A stretch of DNA of 64,000 nucleotides, taken from NCBI GenBank assembly GCA_947627665.1, contig CANQWX010000001.1, positions 62,001 to 126,000 on the forward strand. The letters run 5' to 3'. Under the pieces are notes generated by a model. It searched no databases and was not told the origin of the DNA. It was given only the letters and a program-made list of their open reading frames with translations. Position 1 is the first letter of the stretch; the number at the start of each line of letters is the position of its first letter. This document shows, piece after piece, positions 46,957 to 53,871 of this stretch. The position numbers and the translations under genes were made by a program. Source of the stretch: an uncultured Clostridia bacterium (lineage in GTDB: Bacteria; Bacillota; Clostridia; Christensenellales; Borkfalkiaceae).

Positions 46957-48870
46957 ATGAAACATCAATTTGTGAAAGTGGCGGCGGCAAGCCCCGAACT
47001 CAGGGTCGGCGACCCCGCGTTCAACGCCAAAAAAATCATCGAGATCATTGAAGAACAGTCCGCAAAGGGGACCGAACTTTTGGTCTTTCCCGAGCTGTGT
47101 ATCCCAGGCTACACCTGCGGCGATCTCTTTTTGCAGCAGACGCTGCTCGACGGGTGTCTTGCCGCCCTCAAAAAGATCGCAAAAGCCACAACGGGTCTTA
47201 AAATGCTCGTCTTTGTCGGGCTGCCTCTTTCGGTGGACGGCAAGCTCTACAACTGCGCCGCGGGACTTTCGGACGGCAAAATTTTAGGGTTCGTCCCCAA
47301 GACCTACATTCCAAACTACAACGAATTTTACGAGGTGCGCTACTTCTCGCCTGCGCCCGAGGGGGGTTCTTGGCTTCCCTTCGGCGGCGAGGAGAACGAC
47401 GGCGCGGCCTTTTCCGCCGAGCTGCTCTTCCGCGACGAAAATCACCCCGAGATCGCCGTCGGCTGCGAGATCTGCGAGGACCTCTGGGCGCCCGCATCGC
47501 CCTCCGTGCGGCTTGCGCAGAGGGGCGCGGCGATCGTCGTCAACCTCTCCGCGAGCAACGAAACGGTGGGGAAGCGGGAGTACCGCAAGACGCTTATCGC
47601 CGCCCAGTCGGGCAAAAACCTGTGCGCCTACGTCTATGCCGACGCGGGCGTGGGGGAGAGCACGTCGGACATGGTGTTCGCGGGCAACAATCTGATCTAC
47701 GAAAACGGCGTCTGCCTTGCGGAGAGTTTGCCCTTCTCGGGGGGGACTGCCGAGGCCGAAGTGGACGTCGGATTTCTCCTGCATGAGCGCAGAAAACTCA
47801 ATACGTTCTGCGAAAACGCGACAAACGACGACTGGTTGGACGCCTCCTTTGTGGGCGAAGAAGAGCTTACGGCGCGGCAATTTCCGCAGCTTCCCTTCGT
47901 GCCGCAGGGAAAAGAACTCGAAAAGCGCTGCGGGCTGATCCTCTCCATGCAGTCGAGCGCCCTCGCAAGGCGTTTGCAACATACGCACGCAAAGACGGCG
48001 GTCATCGGTATTTCGGGCGGGCTGGATTCTTCGCTCGCGCTTCTCGTCACCTGCCGCGCCTTCGACCTTTTGGGGAAGGACCGCGAGGACATCGTCGCCG
48101 TCACCATGCCCGGGTTCGGCACCAGCCTCAAGACCCGCAACAACGCCATGGCGATCATGCAGGCGGCGGGCGTGACGATCCGCACCGTGCACATCGGGGG
48201 CGCGGTCAACCGCCACTTCCGCGACATCGACCACGACCCCGAAAACCGCGATACGGTCTACGAAAACGCGCAGGCGCGCTACCGCACGATGATCCTCATG
48301 GACCTTGCCAACGAAACGGGCGGCCTTGTCATCGGCACGGGGGACATGAGCGAACTCGCCCTCGGCTGGTGCACCTATAACGGCGACCATATGAGCATGT
48401 ACGCGGTCAATTCTTCCGTTCCCAAGACGCTGGTAAAGTCCCTCGTTTCCTATGAGGCGAAGCGGTTGGGCGGCAGGATGGAAGTCGTGTTAAAGAGCGT
48501 TCTGAATACCGAAATTTCGCCCGAACTTCTCCCGCCCGACGAGGAGGGGAACATCGCGCAAAAGACGGAGGACATCATCGGCCCCTACGAGCTGCATGAT
48601 TTCTACCTTTGGTGCTTCTTGCGGCGGGGATATTCGCCCGCCAAGACGCTGTATATCGCCGAGCGGACGTTTGCCGAAAAATACGACCGTGAAACGTTAA
48701 AGAAGTGGCTCGTGAGCTTTTATAAGCGGTTTTTCGCGCAGCAGTTCAAGCGCGACTGCGTGCCGGACGGGGTAAAGGTGGGGTCGGTGTCCCTCTCACC
48801 CCGCGCCGATCTCCGTCTGCCCGCGGACGCCTCCGCAAACCTTTGGGTGAGAGAGGCGGAGGAGCTTTGA
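46957..48870 (+). CDS. nadE: Glutamine-dependent NAD(+) synthetase
   Basis: The 637-residue fused enzyme has an N-terminal nitrilase-type glutaminase domain (FPELCIPGYTCGDL with the catalytic Glu, the KTYIPNYNEFYE segment, and the nucleophile Cys in GCEICEDLW) and a C-terminal ATP-dependent synthetase domain with the P-loop GISGGLDSSL and GTGDMSELALGW. It amidates nicotinic acid adenine dinucleotide to NAD. The ATG at 46957 has an AGGAG site 8 nt upstream. A REP-like repeat occupies the leader, so its promoter must lie in or beyond repeat sequence. Confidence 0.95.
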   Translation: MKHQFVKVAAASPELRVGDPAFNAKKIIEIIEEQSAKGTELLVFPELCIPGYTCGDLFLQQTLLDGCLAALKKIAKATTGLKMLVFVGLPLSVDGKLYNCAAGLSDGKILGFVPKTYIPNYNEFYEVRYFSPAPEGGSWLPFGGEENDGAAFSAELLFRDENHPEIAVGCEICEDLWAPASPSVRLAQRGAAIVVNLSASNETVGKREYRKTLIAAQSGKNLCAYVYADAGVGESTSDMVFAGNNLIYENGVCLAESLPFSGGTAEAEVDVGFLLHERRKLNTFCENATNDDWLDASFVGEEELTARQFPQLPFVPQGKELEKRCGLILSMQSSALARRLQHTHAKTAVIGISGGLDSSLALLVTCRAFDLLGKDREDIVAVTMPGFGTSLKTRNNAMAIMQAAGVTIRTVHIGGAVNRHFRDIDHDPENRDTVYENAQARYRTMILMDLANETGGLVIGTGDMSELALGWCTYNGDHMSMYAVNSSVPKTLVKSLVSYEAKRLGGRMEVVLKSVLNTEISPELLPPDEEGNIAQKTEDIIGPYELHDFYLWCFLRRGYSPAKTLYIAERTFAEKYDRETLKKWLVSFYKRFFAQQFKRDCVPDGVKVGSVSLSPRADLRLPADASANLWVREAEEL

Positions 48871-48874
48871 GAGT

Positions 48875-49262
48875 TCACGAAAAATCTTTTGCTTGCTTCC
48901 CCCCTTGCCCACCCCTTGAGGGGTGGGTGTCGCGCGCAGAGCGCATGACGGAAGGGGTGTCGCTTTGAAAAGAATTGTTCGAGGAAACATGCTTTTCTTG
49001 CTGTCCCTGAAGCGTAGTCGAATGGGTGACGTCATATTTCGACTTCGCTCAATATGACGTACGGGGAATTCCTCCAGTCGCCTTCGCTCGCCAGCTCCCC
49101 TGCAAGGGGCGCCGAGAAGCGGCAAATTGGGTGCGCTTATGGAAAAGCGTGGTTTTCCAACGCGCAGGGCATTCAGAATACGCCCCACACCCCTGCCCCT
49201 CTCCCACGGAGAGGGTAATGGGACCCCCTCCACTGGAGGGGGTAGGGGTGTGGGGTCCTTTG
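48875..49262. repeat. Intergenic hairpin-module repeat tract 9
   Basis: No gene seen. It repeats the element found after recA (CACCCCTTGAGGGGTGGGTG, GAAAAGAATTGTTCGAGG), then REP-like units, a GGCGCC block, the TGGAAAA/TTTTCCA hairpin (about 49139-49158) and a GGAGGGGGTAGGGGTGTGGGG block. Confidence 0.7.
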
Positions 49263-49339
49263 CCCTCCGATCACACCATTCATGCAAATTCCAAACCAAA
49301 TACAATAAAAACATTCATCCAATAGGAGAAAAGATCAAC

Positions 49340-50680
49340 ATGTTCAAGAAAAATTTCGTTTGGGGCGTGGCGACCGCGTCCTACCAGATCGAGGGCGGCG
49401 CTCACACGGCGGACAAGGGCCTCAACGTGTGGGACGTCGGCTCCGCAACGCCCGGGCGCATCTTCGAGGGCCAGCGCGGCGACGTCGCCTGCGACCACTA
49501 CCACCTCTTCAAAGAGGACGTCCGCCTCATGAAGGAGTTTAAGATCGGCGGCTACCGCTTCTCCGTCAACTGGGCGCGGCTCCTGCCCGATGGCACGGGG
49601 AAAATTTCCGAGGACGGCAAACGCTTCTACCTCGAACTCTTGGCAGAACTCAAAAAAGCAGGCATACAGCCGTGGGTCACCCTCTTCCATTGGGATTATC
49701 CCTACGCGCTCTACCAAAAGGGCGGATGGCTGAACCCCGACAGCCCCAAGTGGTTCGAGGAATATGCCGCCGTGTGCGCGGAACTCTTCAAAGACGATGT
49801 CACGCACTTCATTCTTATCAACGAGCCGCAGTGCTTTTTGGGGCTTGGGCATTCCACGGGCGAACATGCGCCCTTCCTGAAACTTCCCGACAGCGAGGTG
49901 ATGCGCGCGGCGCACAATACGCTGCTCGGCTGCGGGCTGGCGGAGAAGAGGATCCGCAAGATCTGCGGCGACCGTGTGAAGATCGGCACCGCACAGGCAT
50001 ATTGGCCCGCGCTTCCCGTTACGGAGGCGGACGTGGAGCTTGCCCGTGAGGAAACTTTTGCCTGCCACAAGAATTTTGGCTCTGTCAATTATTATACCGA
50101 TCCGCTGCTCTTCGGGAAATATCCCGACGACGTGCTTGCATGGCAACGGGAATGCGGCTTCACTTTCCCCGAAAGCGATATGCAGATCATCAAGAGCAAG
50201 CTTGATTTTTACGGCCTCAACACCTATTCGGGCGACCGTGTGACGAAAAAGGACGGCAAGACCGTCCACCCGAAGCCCGCGCCCACCGTTCCCCGCACCG
50301 ACATGCGCTGGACTGTGGACCCCGACGCCCTCTACTATGGGCCGAAATTTATTTGGGAACGGTATGCGCTTCCCATCGTGTACACCGAAAACGGCGTGGC
50401 GCTCGCCGAGTGGAAGGACCTCAACGGACAGATCAACGACGACAGCAGGATCGACTTTTTGAAGCGGTACCTGCGGGCGCTCTCCCGCGCGGCGGACGAG
50501 GTGGAGATCGACGGCTACTTCTATTGGTCGCTCATCGACAATTTCGAATGGGCGGAGGGCTTCTCCAAGAAGTTCGGACTCATTCATGTGGACTACGAAA
50601 CGCAGGAGCGCACCCCCAAAAAGAGCGCGTATTTCTACAAACGGGTCATCGAAACCAACGGCGAAGAGATCTGGAAGTAA
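49340..50680 (+). CDS. GH1 beta-glucosidase
   Basis: The 446-residue protein has the GH1 barrel and signatures: NFVWGVATASYQIEGG at the start, acid/base Glu in LINEPQ (E162), nucleophile Glu in YTENGVA (E350) and the WSLIDNFEWAEGF loop with the aglycone-site residues. There is no signal peptide, so it acts inside the cell on beta-glucosides. The absence of the Lys/Ser/Tyr phosphate-binding trio cannot be judged with certainty, so a 6-phospho-beta-glucosidase is not excluded. The ATG follows an AGGAG site. It stands alone between repeats and a terminator. Confidence 0.92.
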   Translation: MFKKNFVWGVATASYQIEGGAHTADKGLNVWDVGSATPGRIFEGQRGDVACDHYHLFKEDVRLMKEFKIGGYRFSVNWARLLPDGTGKISEDGKRFYLELLAELKKAGIQPWVTLFHWDYPYALYQKGGWLNPDSPKWFEEYAAVCAELFKDDVTHFILINEPQCFLGLGHSTGEHAPFLKLPDSEVMRAAHNTLLGCGLAEKRIRKICGDRVKIGTAQAYWPALPVTEADVELAREETFACHKNFGSVNYYTDPLLFGKYPDDVLAWQRECGFTFPESDMQIIKSKLDFYGLNTYSGDRVTKKDGKTVHPKPAPTVPRTDMRWTVDPDALYYGPKFIWERYALPIVYTENGVALAEWKDLNGQINDDSRIDFLKRYLRALSRAADEVEIDGYFYWSLIDNFEWAEGFSKKFGLIHVDYETQERTPKKSAYFYKRVIETNGEEIWK

Positions 50681-50710
50681 CGCTACAAGGCGCGGAAATA
50701 AAGGAGAAAC

Positions 50711-50758
50711 ATAAGGAAAGATATCAGGAAAGACATAAGGTAAGATATAAGGTAAGAC
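50711..50758 (+). repeat. 12-bp tandem repeat (ATAAGGTAAGAY), four units
   Basis: Units ATAAGGAAAGAT, ATCAGGAAAGAC, ATAAGGTAAGAT and ATAAGGTAAGAC follow directly on one another between the GH1 stop codon and its terminator. Confidence 0.85.
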
Positions 50759-50767
50759 ACATAGAAC

Positions 50768-50796
50768 GCCGCGGCGAGGGTTTCCCTCGCCGCGGC
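50768..50796 (+). terminator. Terminator after the GH1 gene
   Basis: A 13-bp GC-rich stem (GCCGCGGCGAGGG/CCCTCGCCGCGGC) with a TTT loop is followed by AAATTTTAT. It also lies downstream of the minus-strand XRE gene. Confidence 0.8.
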
Positions 50797-50857
50797 AAAT
50801 TTTATATCTTTGATCTTCAAACAATGGCTATACCCGTCTTAAATCAAGCGGGGCGGT

Positions 50858-51154
50858 TTATAAGCTATTCAAAAAATGATTCAAAAGCTGTTTTTGCTCC
50901 GAAGTAAGAGCGGAAAGCCGGTCGGCAGTTTCTCCTTGCGGGGATTCTTTTTTTGTGGAAAAAAATTCTTCGATGGTGATCCCCAACCCCCAACAAATAT
51001 TGTCGATATATTCGATGGTCGGGTTTTTTTCGCCGCGCTCCAATTGATAGATATAGGTGGGCGAAACGCCTGCCTGATATGCCAAAGCATTTTGCGTCAT
51101 TTTCCGCTCTTCCCGCAATTCCCGAATGCGTTTTGCAACATCGTGACGATCCAT
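50858..51154 (-). CDS. XRE-family (lambda repressor-like) transcriptional regulator of the defence island
   Basis: The 98-residue protein is a single HTH_3 domain (about 7-62; MTQNALAYQAGVSPTYIYQLERG is the helix-turn-helix) with a short acidic tail. It diverges from the methylase-nuclease pair, with 132 bp between start codons, and an inverted repeat overlaps the promoter there. By analogy with restriction-modification controller (C) proteins it probably times or limits expression of the island. An AGAGGA site precedes the ATG. Confidence 0.88.
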   Translation of the reverse strand: MDRHDVAKRIRELREERKMTQNALAYQAGVSPTYIYQLERGEKNPTIEYIDNICWGLGITIEEFFSTKKESPQGETADRLSALTSEQKQLLNHFLNSL

Positions 51155-51225
51155 AGAATGTCCTCTTTTCTTAAACTTTAGTTATAGTTTACGCACTTTT
51201 ATATGAATATCTCCAAAATATCGTG

Positions 51226-51254
51226 TTGACAGATTAAAACTATCGTGTTATAAT
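51226..51254 (+). promoter_or_regulatory. Consensus promoter of the methylase-nuclease pair
   Basis: TTGACA (51226-51231), 17-bp spacer, TATAAT (51249-51254): a perfect sigma-A promoter, expected to be strong unless repressed. Confidence 0.9.
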
Positions 51255-51278
51255 TTTTACACTATAATTTATAACACG
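51244..51278 (+). promoter_or_regulatory. Putative XRE operator over the methylase promoter
   Basis: CGTGTTATAA (51244-51253) and TTATAACACG (51269-51278) form a perfect inverted repeat spanning the -10 to the ribosome binding site, with a further ACTATAA between them. TTATAGT occurs again near 51182, close to the XRE start. Confidence 0.6.
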
Positions 51279-51286
51279 AGGAAAAA

Positions 51287-52357
51287 ATGCCTGCTGAAAC
51301 ACTCAGGAACGCAAGGAAGAACAAAGCGGACGAGTTTTACACCCAACTGCCCGACATCGAAGCGGAATTGAAACATTACAAGGAACAACTTGCGGGAAAA
51401 ATTGTTTTTTGCAACTGCGACGACCCATACGAGAGCAATTTTTTCAAGTACTTTGCGATGAACTTTAACTTTTTGGGGCTTAAAAAACTCATTGCAACGT
51501 GTTATGATCCCTCGCCCATTGCCTATACCCAACTCTGCCTTTTCGACGACGGAAAGACAGTCCCCAATAAAAATCGCCGTGCCTATAAGATCGAGATCAC
51601 CGAGGTGGGGGACTACAACGGTGACGGCGCGGTGGACCTCAGCGACATCGAGTGGCTGTTAAAAAATAAGAAGAACTCTCTTTCGCTTTTGAAGGGGAAC
51701 GGCGATTTTCGCTCCGCGGAGTGCGTGGAACTTCTGAAAGAGGCGGATATCGTGGTGACCAACCCGCCGTTTTCCCTCTTCCGCGAGTATGTGGCGCAAC
51801 TGATAGAGTACAATAAGAAGTTTTTGATTATCGGGAATATCAATGCGGCCACATATAAGGAAATCTTTCCACTTATTAAAAACAATTTAGTGTGGTGGGG
51901 CGTCAGTACAAACGGAAGCAATCGGTATTTTGCTGTACCCGACCATTATACTTTGACGGAAAAGACAGGCAAAATTGTTGATGGCACCAAGTATGCTTTC
52001 GTACATGGTGTTATGTGGTATACAAATTTAGACCACAAGAACAGGCATGACCCGATGACTTTGTTCCGTAGTTATTTCAACGAAACGTGGCGATTTCCAA
52101 AATACGATAATTACGATGCTATCGAAGTTTCTAAAACTTCGGATATTCCTTATGACTACGACGGTTTCATGGGTGTTCCCATCACATTTCTCGACAAATA
52201 CGATCCCGAGCAATTTGAGATAATAGATGGAATTGGACGGTACAGCATTTTGGATAATGAGGCGACTAAAAAAGCGGGTAAATATTTATCCATGGTAAAC
52301 GGAAAAGCAAAATATTTTCGGTATATTATCAGAAAAATCAAAGGAGAAAATAAATGA
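51287..52357 (+). CDS. EcoRI-type adenine-specific DNA methyltransferase
   Basis: The 356-residue protein belongs to the EcoRI methylase family: N-terminal RNARKNKADEFYTQLPDIE, FCNCDDPYESNFFKYF, and the catalytic NPPF motif (159-162) in ADIVVTNPPFSLFREY. A loop DYNGDGAVDLSD (109-120) has the spacing of a calcium-binding dockerin/EF-hand loop. It should methylate adenine at a short site; specificity is unknown. The gene is clearly AT-richer than the surrounding chromosome. Its stop overlaps the next gene (ATGA), so methylase and nuclease are made together. Confidence 0.88.
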   Translation: MPAETLRNARKNKADEFYTQLPDIEAELKHYKEQLAGKIVFCNCDDPYESNFFKYFAMNFNFLGLKKLIATCYDPSPIAYTQLCLFDDGKTVPNKNRRAYKIEITEVGDYNGDGAVDLSDIEWLLKNKKNSLSLLKGNGDFRSAECVELLKEADIVVTNPPFSLFREYVAQLIEYNKKFLIIGNINAATYKEIFPLIKNNLVWWGVSTNGSNRYFAVPDHYTLTEKTGKIVDGTKYAFVHGVMWYTNLDHKNRHDPMTLFRSYFNETWRFPKYDNYDAIEVSKTSDIPYDYDGFMGVPITFLDKYDPEQFEIIDGIGRYSILDNEATKKAGKYLSMVNGKAKYFRYIIRKIKGENK

Positions 52358-53490
52358 AAATCGAACTGCATGAGATCACGGTCGGCGAAATCGCCAAAAA
52401 CTATGTAGACAACGCCGAGGAGGGGGTCGTGGGTTACGGGGGTAAGCTCAATATCCGTCCCAAATATCAGCGCGAATTTGTCTACGACGAAAAGAAGCGG
52501 AACGCCGTCATCGATACCATCACGAAGGGCTTTCCGCTCAACGTCATGTATTGGGTCAAGAATGAGGACGGCACCTTTGAGGTCCTGGACGGGCAACAGC
52601 GCACGATCAGTTTCTGCCAATATGTGGCGGGCGATTTTTCGATCGACAGCCGCGCCTTTCATAATCTGACCGAGCCGGAGCGGAAGCGTATTTTGGAGTA
52701 TAAGGTGCTCGTCTACTTCTGCGAGGGGGACGAGGACGAGAAACTTGCGTGGTTCAAGATCATCAACATCGCGGGGGAGAAACTTACCGACCAAGAACTC
52801 CGCAACGCGACGTACACGGGGCCGTGGCTTACCCACGCGAAGTCGATTTTCAGCAAGACGGGCTGTGCCGCCTATCTGCTCGCCAAGGACTATGTGAGCG
52901 GGTCGCCCATTCGCCAGGAAATTTTGGAAACCGCGCTCGATTGGATAGGGAAGAGCCTTTCCCTCGGCGAGGGGAAGCGGGAGCCGGACGCGCACATCAA
53001 AGGTTACATGTCGGAACACCAACACGAGCCAAACGCAAACGAGCTGTGGATATATTTCCGCAATGTCATCGAGTGGGTGAAACTCACCTTTATCAAATAC
53101 CGCAAGGAGATGAAGGGGATCCATTGGGGCGCGCTGTATGACGAGTTCCACGGACAGACTTTCGACACCGCAGCGTTAGAGCAAAAGATCCTCTCGCTCA
53201 TGGCGGATGACGATGTGACGAACAAGAAGGGGGTCTATCCCTATGTGCTTACGGGGCGGGAAAAATACTTGAACCTCCGCGCCTTCACGGAGAGCCAAAA
53301 GCGGCAAGCTTACGAAAGGCAGGGCGGCATTTGCCCGTACTGTGCAAAGGAAGGGCGCGCGAAAACGCATTATGAAATCGGCGAAATGGAGGGCGACCAC
53401 ATTATGCCGTGGTGTGAGGGCGGTAAAACCGTTCCCGATAACTGCCAGATGCTCTGCAAAGAGCATAATCGGATAAAATCAAATAAGTAA
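52354..53490 (+). CDS. DUF262-HNH endonuclease (GmrS-like ParB/Srx fold plus HNH)
   Basis: The 378-residue protein has an N-terminal DUF262 domain with the nucleotide-binding motif VLDGQQRT (about 71-78) and a C-terminal HNH nuclease with CPYC, EGDHIMPWCEGG, DNCQMLCKEHNRIK. DUF262 proteins power the type IV enzyme GmrSD and several anti-phage systems. Here it overlaps an EcoRI-type methylase by 4 bp, so the likeliest role is the restriction partner, perhaps nucleotide-driven. No separate specificity subunit is seen. Confidence 0.85.
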   Translation: MKIELHEITVGEIAKNYVDNAEEGVVGYGGKLNIRPKYQREFVYDEKKRNAVIDTITKGFPLNVMYWVKNEDGTFEVLDGQQRTISFCQYVAGDFSIDSRAFHNLTEPERKRILEYKVLVYFCEGDEDEKLAWFKIINIAGEKLTDQELRNATYTGPWLTHAKSIFSKTGCAAYLLAKDYVSGSPIRQEILETALDWIGKSLSLGEGKREPDAHIKGYMSEHQHEPNANELWIYFRNVIEWVKLTFIKYRKEMKGIHWGALYDEFHGQTFDTAALEQKILSLMADDDVTNKKGVYPYVLTGREKYLNLRAFTESQKRQAYERQGGICPYCAKEGRAKTHYEIGEMEGDHIMPWCEGGKTVPDNCQMLCKEHNRIKSNK

Positions 53491-53498
53491 ATGTAACA

Positions 53499-53535
53499 GG
53501 CGGCAAAGAGATGATTTGCCGCCCGGTTTTTTAAT
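53499..53535 (+). terminator. Terminator after the DUF262-HNH gene
   Basis: GGCGGCAAA/TTTGCCGCC form a 9-bp stem followed by CGGTTTTTT. Confidence 0.85.
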
Positions 53536-53582
53536 ACAGCCGACTGCGCGGAGAAACGGGGAGGAAATCGCAAGCGAAATTC

Positions 53583-53612
53583 TTGACGGAAAAAATAAAA
53601 TTATAGTATAAT
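53583..53612 (+). promoter_or_regulatory. Distal promoter of the type III system
   Basis: TTGACG (53583-53588), 18-bp spacer, TATAAT (53607-53612). It gives a leader of about 250 nt in which I see only a short open frame (ATG at 53625, 19 codons) and a CCGTCA/TGACGG inverted repeat. Confidence 0.65.
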
Positions 53613-53761
53613 AAAGTTATCAAAAGATGTCGAAAACAATGATGAAAGGGAACGCACGCCGATATGACGCTCCCTTCCGTCATTGACGGGTGGGGACACA
53701 GAGCTTGACGATATGATCCTCCGACAATCTCATTGAAGTCGGTAAAATTTGAAGTGTACGA

Positions 53762-53790
53762 TTGACGAACCGAAAGAAATGAAGTAAAAT
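53762..53790 (+). promoter_or_regulatory. Proximal promoter of the type III system
   Basis: TTGACG (53762-53767), 17-bp spacer, TAAAAT (53785-53790), about 80 nt before the mod start. Confidence 0.65.
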
Positions 53791-53871
53791 AGCAATAGAC
53801 ATGAGCGAAACAGCAATCGATATAGACGAAAATGAAGCAAAAACTTCATGTAACTGCGGGAGATAAAAAAG

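Noticed and set aside
53625-53684. A 19-codon leader peptide before mod
   Set aside because: No ribosome binding site and no feature of a regulatory peptide; listed only as sequence present in the leader.
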